Shown here one piece after another: positions 37,209 through 48,103 of a DNA stretch of 64,000 bases. Source of the stretch: Crotalaria pallida. Taxonomy: Eukaryota > Streptophyta > Magnoliopsida > Fabales > Fabaceae. The number at the start of each line of letters is the position of its first letter. Position 1 is the stretch's first letter. A program made the translations under genes and the position numbers. Location of the stretch: assembly GCA_037953625.1 (NCBI GenBank), contig CM075651.1, positions 61,366,501 through 61,430,500 of the forward strand. Reading direction: 5' to 3'. A model generated the notes under the pieces. The model had not been told where the DNA came from, ran no database searches, and saw only the letters and a list, made by a program, of their open reading frames with translations.

Positions 37209-40200
37209 CTACTCCTCCACTTAAAAGGAATTTCGTCCCCGAAATTCATCTTCTGAAATTTTCCACTTTTCAAAAGTGTTTTTATACTAGAAAACTTCAT
37301 CTTGCTCCCAAAAATTTGTTCTTTAGGGTCCTCCCCCACTTAAAAGAGTTTCGATATAGTTCTTTTATTTCGAAACATTTCAAATAAAATCTTTCAGGAA
37401 AAGACTTTTCAAACTAAACAATAAGGATTCTTCGGATAAAACTCTTAATGTTAAAAGAATCCTTTCAAAGAAATATCTTTTTGAATAATACACTTCACAC
37501 AGCATTTTTCAGATAAAACATTTTTCAGTAAACTTTTTGGAAAAACTTTTTGGGCTGCGCACTCTGATCCCTCGAGCACGATCAAAGAAACATTTGTATG
37601 ACTTTATTCCTTAATAGTTTGAGACATTAGGGTGATCAGTCCCAATATTCAAACCATTAATAACAAAATCATCCCTTTCAGATATAATCTTTCACAAGAA
37701 AGACCATACGACAAGTCTTTAAGTTAGATGAACTTAAAGATAGGGTAATTATCACTATCAGACTTAGATAGATAGTCAAGTTCTAGAGACATTTCCGTTG
37801 GGGAGACAAAGATTTGTCCTATCCCGGTGGTTGTTAATCTCTCTAACCATAACTGATCTTTCTATTTCTGTAGTGTCCACCGATATTATCACATCCAATT
37901 GTGATAAGGGTTTTGAAAACAGAAAAATTGAAGTTGAGCTTCCAACAGGATATTGATATTCTCAAACGATTAGATTAACATAGTCGGAAACATTTAACTA
38001 CGTTAACTCAGATCAAAGGAAGAGATAGGCTTGGGTTGTCTACGTCAGGACTACACTCAACTCTCATCTCAGCTGGTGAATTCTTCTCGTGTTGGATTCG
38101 TCCATTCCTTTCTCACCTTTTTCCTTCAAGACATTTCGGTGAATAATACTCCAGCTTCCTACATTCGGAATTGACTATTCCCTTAGGTACATCACAATTA
38201 AACTCAAAGTGATGTGCCTCACCGTTTTCACCTTGAGATGGACAAATGTTTCCTTCCCTATTTCCTCCTTAGTCACTTTTCTCCAATCGAGGATTCCTTA
38301 ATCTTGATATTTCCGTGGTTGATATTCTCCCATTTACTTGTCCTCTTTCTCCAGTTGGGCCTGTATTTCATCATTCTTTCTCTTATTCTGAACTCAGACA
38401 TTTCTCGCATGAAATTCATGTACTTTTCCATAGTCCTCATACATGCTTACCAACATCGAGAAATTCCTTACTTCCATAATATATTTTCTAATATCCATAA
38501 TCCCTGACTTTAATTTCAAAGATTAAATCTCATTCATATTCTTCATAGAAATCTAACTCCTCATTTCTTGGTTGTAATTTACGAATCCGATTCAAGAATT
38601 CGTTGGTGATTGGCAACATTTCCAATCTAATGCTAGATGGTTCCTCTTGCGTTACAAGACTTAGGTCTCTGAATTCCTCGATCAGGATAACCTCCTTAAC
38701 CATCATTGAGCTCACAAGAATAGCCTATCAGCTCAAATCGTCTGCAACTACGTTTGCTATGCCAGGATGATAATGGAGCTCAAAGCCATAATCTTTAAGA
38801 AACTCCATCCATCGCCTTTAGCTTACATTCAACTCTTCCTCTTCTTATTGTCATTCATACCTTCGAACTCCAAACTTGTTCATGAATCACAACCTTCTCA
38901 TCTTAGTACCTATTGTTTCTTTTGCATCCTCCAGCTCAATTCTCTACCTTCTCTAATTGGAGTAGCTCCTTAATTTTAACTCTCGATTAATCCATAAGTA
39001 TTATAATTCAATCCTCTTAAATCAATTTCAATGATGAATCAAGGTATTAAGTTATTTTACCACACTAAATCCTTTCTTAAATTTTACTTAGGTGATTGAC
39101 ATTGAGTTTGGATTGGAGGAAGATGTTTATGGATACCATAAGTTCCTTCACAAATGACTTAATTTTTTTTTTAAAACTTCCAGTTTCTAACCGGTTACAA
39201 GAAACTCTAACCGGTTATGAAGTACAGTCTTAGAAATAAAACCAAAGAATTTCCAAAACCATTTTCTTTACATCGTCCAACCCAACTCAAAATAGGATTT
39301 AATCATAATCTAATACCTTGATTCCAACTGAATTCATCACTGAAACGATTTAAATCATAATATATTCACCCTTTTTTTTCCATAATTCCTCTTGGACTAA
39401 TCATATTATATTGGGGTATAATCCATCACTACCCCACCATAATTAAACAACATCCTATCATTTCATACAATCAGTTGATCTTTCCGAGTCAACTTGGTTA
39501 GAGGCCATGCGATCTTAGAAAATCCTTCAATAATCTAGCGGTAGTATCCAACCAGCCCTAAGAACTTCTTACTTCAACCACAGTCTGAAGTTGTTCACAT
39601 TACACCACTGAATTCACCTTCGCTGGATCTACCACAATTTCTTCTTTAAAGATCACATGCGATGTGAACGTAACTTCGCTCAACCAAAACTTATCTTTGG
39701 TGAGCTTAGCACACAACTACTGCTCTTGCAGGATTCTCAACACAATCCTGAGATGTTTCTCATGCTCCTCCGTATTCTTAGAATAACCCACAAACGAATC
39801 CAAATATAATCTAAAGGTCCAGTTCTTATAATCCATAAAAGAACAGGTGCATTAGTCAATCCGAACGACATTATCTCCTACTCATAATTTCCGTATCGAA
39901 ATCAAAAATGCAGTCTTAAGTGTATCCCTGTCCCGAATCCTGATTTGGGGTTACTCCAACCGCCAATCAATTTTAGAAAACACTTAGACTCCTTTAACCT
40001 GGTCCAAACATAACCATTTTAACAACTTCTCTACATGTTTCTTCCATTTAACCATTCCCGATGGTATCATATCATAAGGGTAGTAGAGATAGAATCAGTT
40101 TCAATAATTAACTTGATTCCAAACTCTCTCTTTACTCATGGGTAAACCTGATATCATTTCTTATAACCAAGATTTCTTTAACCCCCTTTCTACTTCATTG

Positions 40201-40945
40201 CTGCCCAGAAGTAACACATGGGTTCATTGGATTCCAGATTCGAAACTTGCGAATCCCAATACAGGGTTGTTCTATCGTCATTAATCATGATCACTTGATC
40301 CTTCGGCTCCCAAACCGTGCTTAAGATCAAATGAAATCATGGCACAGGTAGATAGACAAAGTCTAATACCTTAATAGAATGATTCAGACATACCTTGGAA
40401 ACAACTACAAGAAGATTTGTAGGATCCTCTGCTTTGAGATAGCAGATTGGATAAGGCATAGAGAAACTTTGATCAATACCTGTATCCATAAGGAACTAAA
40501 GAAAGGATAGCTTTAGAGTTTAACAAACTCAACAAGGTTAATCCTTAAGAAGATGACTGCCCTGCACTCGATCTGAGAAGTTTATTAACTTTAACACTGG
40601 TGAGGGTAAATACTCTTCTCCAGAGTCAAGGACTTAACTACAACTCCTTTAAGATTTCCTTATCACTGGTTCTATGAGAACGGAATAAACCAACACTATG
40701 GTTTCAGGTTTACCACATATCTAAAGAGAAGCATACAACTATCATACTTCGACTTAAACTTCATAGAACACTTCTTAATAGCATAATGAGCTACTTATCT
40801 AGAGCCATTACCCATAACCTTAGCTCTAGTTTGGAAGTATATGAAAGCATACTTCCTAAGAAACATTGCAGATATCGATGACCAGCGTATTGGACCACAC
40901 ACCCAAGAACCAAGAGTCAGGACCATTGCTCTGATACCATAAAAA
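37209..40945 (-). pseudogene. Array internal region 3: degenerate gypsy pol
   Basis: 3,737 bp, colinear with regions 2 and 4. It shares with region 4 a 6-bp insertion near 40750 (GACTTAAACTTCATAG) and ACTCTCTCTTTACTCATGGG near 40120, so regions 3 and 4 come from a more recent duplication or conversion. Purine tract 37212-37226. Confidence 0.85.
40928..40939 (-). other. PBS, array unit 3
   Basis: GCTCTGATACCA on +, six bases from LTR4; the initiator-Met type. Confidence 0.92.
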
Positions 40946-41650
40946 TGTAACACTCCTTGTATATCATCTTACTTTATAAGAAAAGTAATAAGTTTATGAA
41001 TACTTGGACTTGTTATCGTTGGAAAAAGATCTGAAAATAAGAATTTTCCCTTCCCTTGAAAATTCCTTTTCACAAACACTTGGTTAATAATGAGGTTGAC
41101 TAACAAATCAGAGTTTGCGGAAACATAGTAAAGTAATCATATTATGCCCCCAAAATATATCAAGTGTAACAAGTCCATGGATACCAAATAAATATTATTA
41201 TGAAACCGAATTCGTCTTATGATACCTCTTTCAAAATGTGTATCATATAAATACTATTAAAAATAGAGATGTTATAGAGCTGGTCACTGGTCCTCTGTCC
41301 AAACATTCATCTGGCCGGATCCTCGATATCTGCACAAAGGGTTCCCAACCCACACTTTCTATATTCTGCATGCACCTAAAGGACATCTCCCTTCACTGAC
41401 TTTTGTGCAAGCTAGATGCACGATCAACACCTAATAAGGGCATGGGGGTTAGCTATACATGTTCGCATAATCAAATGAGAATAACACTAACATCCACAAG
41501 TCAACATGTAGCAAATCACGATGCATATTCATATGAGCACACCCGGTTAATCATAATAATTCTTTCAATGCAGGTGGCATGATGCATGATTTCCTTCCAC
41601 ACTGAGGCCTCTAAGAAAGTCCATCTTGGACGTCCATCCAATACACCGTT

Positions 41651-42340
41651 GTGTTCCCGGAACACTGACATTCGTTCCCAGAACGTAATGCCAAACCATA
41701 CTTGGATAAATAAGCATCACTCCCAGAGTGTGCATCACGTTCCCAGAACGTGTAGCAAACCATACTTGGAATAATAAGCATCACTCCCAGAGTGTGCATC
41801 ACGTTCCCAGAACGCATACGTTCCCAGAACGCATAAAAAGAAGGTCCTGGACACTGGCCACATTCCCAGAATGTGTCATCAAGTAGGTTTCATATTAATG
41901 TGTTCCCAGAACACTAAAATACGTTCCCAAAACGTATAAAAACCAGGTCCCAGACACTGGCCACATTCCCAGAATGTGTCATCAAGTAGGTTACAAATTT
42001 GGTACTCCCGGAGTACCCTCCTCATATTCCCAGAATATGATAATCGTTCCTACCAACCAATCTTCCATTCTATATGAATGCACAATCAATAAGGTTGGTT
42101 TTATCTTTAATTCTATTATTATACCAACGTGTTCCCAGAACACTAACATACGTTCCCAGAACGTATCGCAAACCATACTTGGAATATAATCAAGCACCAC
42201 TCCCAGAGTGTGCATCACGTTCCCAGAACGTATCAAAGAAACCATGTCCCAGACAATGGCCACATTCCCAGAATGTGTCATCAAGTAGGTTGCATCAGTT
42301 TGATACTCCTAGAGTATAGGGTCATGTTCCCATAACATGA
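41651..42340 (-). repeat. CCCAG-loop hairpin cluster: about 20 inverted repeats with varying arms
   Basis: Twenty units counted in LTR4, each with a fixed centre CCCAG (twice CCCGG or CCTAG, twice mutated). The complementary arms differ: GTGTT/AACAC, CGTT/AACG, CACT/AGTG, CACGTT/AACGTG, CACATT/AATGTG, GGTACT/AGTACC, TCATATT/AATATGA, ATACGTT/AACGTAT, ATACT/AGTAT, TCATGTT/AACATGA. Coordinates include 41651-41665, 41736-41752, 41859-41875, 42001-42017, 42022-42040, 42148-42166 and 42322-42340. On the sense RNA the loop would be CUGGG. Confidence 0.95.
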
Positions 42341-42609
42341 CAAACAATCCTTGCCAACCTATTTCATTACCTTTCTCTATGCATGATTTGCATACATAAT
42401 TACTAAGGTTGGTCTTTCCATTGATTCCATTATTATGACTTAGAAAAACACAACTTCTGAATGATATCTTGAGGTATGGCTTTACTTATAAAATTCACCT
42501 TTGAATTTAAATTTAACATATGCTCATAGACCTGGATTGAGAGAATTACTCATTGGTATTAACAAATCCTTACTCAAAAACTTAACTTTTATTTTTAAGT
42601 TTCAGGTAC

Positions 42610-42639
42610 TAACCGGTTACATCATCACCTAACCGGTTA
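42610..42639. repeat. TAACCGGTTA palindrome pair, leader, LTR4
   Basis: Perfect palindromes at 42610-42619 and 42630-42639, 20 bp start to start. Confidence 0.95.
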
Positions 42640-42987
42640 GAATTACAGACTTGATTATAAAACCACTGATTTTCAAAGAATCTTTTCTTGAATACTCTAC
42701 CCAATCCAATCACAAGGCCTTAGCATAACAGAATACCTTAAGTTCAACGCATAATATCATTCAAAAGATCTAAGTCATAATCCCATTTCATTTATGCATA
42801 ATTTCCTCTTGAAATTATCATTTAATATTAAGGTATTAACTCACCACCTCCAATCTAAACCCAACAGTGCTCAATCACATAGTTTTAGATTGGTCTTTGT
42901 ATGAAATTATAGTTTAAACTTGAGTACAAATGGTATGGACACTTAGCAAATTTCAGAAATTCATTTTCTTTGAAATTTGACAATATC

Positions 42988-43018
42988 TAACCGGTTACAA
43001 ATTTCGACTAACCGGTTA
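42988..43018. repeat. TAACCGGTTA palindrome pair, second, LTR4
   Basis: Perfect palindromes at 42988-42997 and 43009-43018, 21 bp apart. Confidence 0.95.
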
Positions 43019-43930
43019 GATTATGTAGTCTGTACATTGAAAAATGAGGATTTGCATACCATTCTTTTCAATACTCAAATCTAACCAATTTCAACAATCA
43101 AAAGAGTTCACATACCCTAATACTAGTATGTTCATCCACAGAAACATATCTATCTTGCATGCATTCAATTTAGATACTCAAATTGCACATAATTGCACAT
43201 ATTTCACAACTTAATGCATCAATTCACATAATATCCAATTAAGTCATGAATCCAACATCAATATAGCTTGCATGTATCTAGATAACATTGCTCATAACAA
43301 CAATTGAGCTCAGGTTGGCCTCCAAGCCACTTAACCATTTTTACTTATGCCCTTTGAGTCTCTTGGTGACTTATCCTATGTTCTACCACAATTTATTCTC
43401 ATTCTGGCAAATTGTAAGCTTCCCCATTACCTTGGGTTCGTGTTTGAACAAGATTTGTGCAGAGATTTGAGGTAGAACACCAACCACCCAAAGCTCCTCC
43501 TCAAACCAGAACCGTTTTGACAGGGTAGATTGATCAAGGAATTTGGAACATGAAATGGACATGGAAATTAGGGAAAATGGTCATTATCAAAACCATGCAA
43601 CATGAACTTTGAAAGGAAGTCAAATCTAGAACAAGAGAAGGCTTGAGCTTACCAAAATCGAAGCTCAAAGTCAGTTCTAGAAACCCAATTCAGAACTGTG
43701 ACAATTTTGAACCTCCAACTTCATGAATCGATTTTTCCTAGCTCAGGAACTCTCAACTCACAAACCTTATATCAATACAAAGCCCTTGATTCAAGCTTTG
43801 TAATGGTATATCACTCGAAATCTAACTCTTAACAAAGAAGGAGAATCGAACGAAACACAACAAGAACCCTAAAACAGAGATTGATACCAACACACTCACA
43901 AAAACCCCAACTTTGATCTGATTAATGGCC

Positions 43931-43937
43931 TTATATA
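43931..43937 (-). promoter_or_regulatory. TATA box of array LTR4
   Basis: TTATATA on + reads TATATAA on the sense strand, about 430 bp inside the LTR 5' end. It is conserved in all five LTRs (22665, 29636, 36771, 43931, 51089). Confidence 0.65.
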
Positions 43938-44067
43938 GCAAGATTAGAGAGCCATGCATGTTGAAACGTCCTAACCCACCAAGAGAAGGATGAATTCGTG
44001 GCAAATTTCTGGGTTTTGGCTTGATTACTCATCAAACGCACTAATCCCAGTTTCTGAGTTCATCGTG

Positions 44068-44098
44068 TAACCGGTTACAGAGCCCTTCTAACCGGTTA
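44068..44098. repeat. TAACCGGTTA palindrome pair in U3, LTR4
   Basis: 44068-44077 and 44089-44098, 21 bp apart, about 130-170 bp upstream of the TATA box. Confidence 0.95.
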
Positions 44099-44371
44099 CA
44101 TACTAATAAAATTCAAAAATTAATAATTTAATTACTCTTTCTTCACAAACCTTTTTAATATTGCAATTAGGTCCCAACCCAAGGACTAAATTACAATATT
44201 CACATTTTTGTACAAAATAACCATATAAAAATATATATCATATTTTTATATATAAAAACACATAATGTACAAAAACTAAAACCTTCAAAACTAATATAAA
44301 TCAATTATAAAATAATTGTTATAATTAATTTCTTGGTTATTTGGGAGACGAAAATTAGGGGTGTTACACTA

Positions 44372-44386
44372 CTCCCCCACTTAAAA
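44372..44386 (-). other. Polypurine tract, array unit 4
   Basis: TTTTAAGTGGGGGAG on the sense strand, three bases before the 3' LTR. It is preceded by TTTCGGGGACGAAATTCC, a sequence common just upstream of plant gypsy 3' LTRs. Confidence 0.85.
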
Positions 44387-46346
44387 GGAATTTCGTCCCC
44401 GAAATTTATCTTCTGAAATTTTCCACTTTTCCAAAGTGTTTTTATACTAAAAAACTTCATCTTGCTCCCAAAAAATTGTTCTTTAGGGTCCTCCCCCACT
44501 TAAAAGAGTTTCGATATAGTTCTTTTATTTCGAAACATTTCAAAGAAAATCTTTCAGGAAAAGACTTTTCAAATTAAACAATAAGGATTCTTCGGATAAA
44601 ACTCTTAATGTTAAAAGAATCCTTTCAAAGAAATATCTTTTTGAATAATACACTTCACACAGCATTTTTCAGATAAAACATTTTTCAGTAAACTTTTTGG
44701 AAAAACTTTTTGGGCTGCGCACTCTGATCCCTCGAGCACGATCAAAGAAACATTTGTATGACTTTATTCCTTAATAGTTTGAGACATTAGGGTGATCAGT
44801 CCCAATATTCAAACCATTAATAACAAAATCATCCCTTTCAGATATAATCTTTCACAAGAAAGACCATACGACAAGTCTTTAAGTTAGATGAACTTAAAGA
44901 TAGGGTAATTATCACTATCAGACTCAGATAGATAGTCAAGTTCTAGAGACATTTCCGTTGGGGAGACAAAGATTTGTCCTATCCCGGTGGTTGTTAATCT
45001 CTCTAACCATAACCGATCTTTCTATTTCTGTAGTGTCCACCGATATTATCACATCCAATTGTGATAAGGGTTTTGAAAACAGAAAAATTGAAGTTGAGCT
45101 TCCAACAGGATATTGATATTCTCAAACGATTAGATTAACGTAGTCGGAAACATTTAACTACGTTAACTCAGATCAAAGGAAGAGATAGGCTTGGGTTGTC
45201 TACGTCAGGACTACACTCAACTCTCATCTCAGCTGGTGAATTCTTCTCGTGCTGGATTCGTCCATTCCTTTCTCACCTTTTTCCTTCAAGACATTTCGGT
45301 GAATAATACTCCAGCTTCCTACATTCGGAATTGACTATTCCCTTAGGTACATCACAATTAAACTCAAAGTGATGTGCCTCACCGTTTTCACCTTGAGATG
45401 GACAAATGTTCCCTTCCCTATTTCCTCCTTAGTCACTTTTCTCCAATCGAGGATTCCTTAATCTTGATATTTCCGTGGTTGATATTCTCCCATTTACTTT
45501 TCCTCTTTCTCCAGTTGGGCCTGTATTTCATCATTCTTTCTCTTATTCTGAACTCAGACATTTCTCGCATGAAATTCATGTACTTTCCCATAGTCCTCAT
45601 ACATGCTTACCAACATCGAGAAATTCCTTACTTCCATAATATATTTTCTAATATCCATAATCCCTGACTTTAATTTCAAAGATTAAGTCTCATTCATATT
45701 CTTCATAGAAATCTAACTCCTCATTTCCTGGTTGTAATTTACGAATCCGATTCAAGAATTCGTTGGTGATTGGCAACATTTCCAATCTAATGCTAGATGG
45801 TTCCTCTTGCGTTCAAGACTTAGGTCTCTGAATTCCTCGATCATGATAACCTCCTTAACTATCATTGAGCTCACAAGAATAGCCTATCAGCTCAAATCGT
45901 CTGCAACTACGTTTGCTATGCCAGGATGATAATGGAGCTCAAAGCCATAATCTTTAAGAAACTCCATCCATCGCCTTTAGCTTACATTCAACTCTTCCTC
46001 TTCTTATTGTCATTCATACCTTCGAACTCCAAACTTGTTCATGAATCACAACCTTCTCATCTTAGTACCTATTGTTTCTTTTGCATCCTCCAGCTCAATT
46101 CTCTACCTTCTCTAATTGGAGTAGCTCCTTAATTTTAACTCTCGATTAATCCATAAGTATTATAATTCAATCCTCTTAAATCAATTTCAATGATGAATCA
46201 AGGTATTAAGTTATTTTACCACACTAAATCCTTTGTTAAATTTTACTTAGGTGATTGACATTGAGTTTGGTTTGGAGGAAGATGTTTATGGATACCATAA
46301 GTTCCTTCACAAATGACTTAAATTTTTTTTTTAAACTTCCAGCTTC

Positions 46347-46376
46347 TAACCGGTTACAAGAAACTCTAACCGGTTA
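46347..46376. repeat. TAACCGGTTA pair inside the internal region
   Basis: 46347-46356 and 46367-46376, 20 bp apart. The same pair is present in the other internal regions (near 25084, 32054 and 39189), so the motif is not confined to the LTR. Confidence 0.93.
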
Positions 46377-48085
46377 TGAAGTACAGTTTTAGAAATAAAA
46401 CCAAAGAATTTCCAAAACCATTTTCTTTACATCGTCCAACCCAACTCAAAATAGGATTTAATCATAATCTAATACCTTGATTCCAACTGAATTCATCACT
46501 GAAACGATTTAAATCATAATATATTCACCCTTTTTTTCCATAATTCCTCTTGGACTAATCATATTATATTGGGGTATAATCCATCACTACCCCACCATAA
46601 TTAAACAACATCCTATCATTTCATACAATCAGTTGATCTTTCCAAGTCAACTTGGTCAGAGGCCATGCGATCTTAGAAAATCCTTCAATAATCCAGCGAT
46701 AGTATCCAACCAGCCCTAAGAACTTCTTACTTCAACCACAGTCTGAAGTTGTTCACATTACACCACTGAATTCACCTTCGCTGGATCCACCACAATTTCT
46801 TATTTAAAGATCACATGCGATGTGAACGTAACTTCGCTCAACCAAAACTTATCTTTGGTGAGCTTAGCACACAATTACTCCTCTTGCAGGATTCTCAACA
46901 CAATCCTGAGATGTTTCTCATGCTCCTCCGTATTCTTAGAATAACCCACAAACGAATCCAAATATAATCTAAAGGTCCAGTTCTTATAATCCATAAAAGA
47001 ACAGGTGCATTAGTCAATCCGAACGACATTATCTCCTACTCATAATGTCCGTATCGAAATCAAAAATGCAATCTTAAGTGTATCCCTGTCCCGAATCCTG
47101 ATTTGGGGTTACTCCAACCGCCAATCAATTTTAGAAAACACTTAGACTCCTTTAACCTGGTCCAACCATAACCATTTTAACAACTTCTCTACATGTTTCT
47201 TCCATTTAACCATTCCCGATGGTATCATATCATAAGGGTAGTAGAGATAGAATCAGTTTCAATAATTAACTTGATTCCAAACTCTCTCTTTACTCATGGG
47301 TAAACCTGATATCATTTCTTATAACCAAGATTTCTTTAACCCCCTTTCTACTTCATTGCTGCCCAGAAGCAACACATGGGTTCATTGGATTCCAGATTCG
47401 AAACTTGGGAATCCCAATACGGGGTTGTTCTATCGTCATTAATCATGATCACTTGATCCTTCGGCTCCCAAACCGTGCTTAAGATCAAATGAAATCATGA
47501 CACAGGTAGATAGACAAAGTCTAATACCTTAATAGAACGATTCAGACATACCTTGGAAACAACTACAAGAAGATTTGTAGGATCCTCTGCTTTGAGATAG
47601 CAGATTGGATAAGGCATAGAGCAACTTTGATCAATACCTGTATCCATAAGGAACTAAAGAAAGGATAGCTTTAGAGTTTAACAAACTCAACAAGGTTAAT
47701 CCTTAAGAAGATGACTGCCGTGCACTCGATCTGAGAAGTTGATTAACTTTAACACTGGTGAGGGTAAATACTCTTCTCCAGAGTCAAGGACTTAACTACA
47801 ACTCCTTTAAGATTTCCTTATCACTGGTTCTATGAGAATGGAATAAACCAACACTATGGTTTCAGGTTTACCACATATCTAAAGAGAAGCATACAACTAT
47901 CATACTTCGACTTAAACTTCATAGAACACTTCTTAATAGCATAATGAGCTACTTATCTAGAGCCATTACCCATAACCTTAGCTCTAGTTTGGAAGTATAT
48001 GAAAGCATACTTCCCAAGAAACATTGCAGATATCGATGACCAGCGTATTGGACCACACACCCAAGAACCAAGAGTCAGGACCATT

Positions 48086-48097
48086 GCTCTGATACCA
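48086..48097 (-). other. PBS, array unit 4
   Basis: GCTCTGATACCA on +, six bases from LTR5; the initiator-Met type. On the RNA it follows the hairpin-rich leader. Confidence 0.92.
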
Positions 48098-48103
48098 TAA
48101 AAA

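Larger units (their letters stand above)
40946..44368 (-). repeat. Array LTR4 (3,423 bp), best-preserved copy
   Basis: The sense 5' end is at 44368 (TGTAACACCCCTAATTTTC on the - strand). U3 includes one TAACCGGTTA pair (44068-44098), and the TATA box follows at 43931-43937, giving a transcribed part of nearly 3 kb. That part carries two more palindrome pairs (42988-43018, 42610-42639) and the CCCAG hairpin cluster (41651-42340), about 700-1,400 nt upstream of the PBS on the RNA. Confidence 0.94.
44369..48103 (-). pseudogene. Array internal region 4: degenerate gypsy pol
   Basis: 3,735 bp. On the sense strand from the PBS (48086-48097), about 700 bp replaces gag and most of protease. RT-like sequence follows (about 47400-46640, with FGLTNAP and FLGL.GYY), then the RNase H tail (about 46000-45880), the pre-integrase zinc-finger segment (about 45860-45700), integrase and chromodomain remnants, and a purine tract (44372-44386). 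A further TAACCGGTTA pair lies inside (46347-46376). Normal Ty3 internal regions are longer and carry gag; this one cannot encode a working polymerase. Confidence 0.85.
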
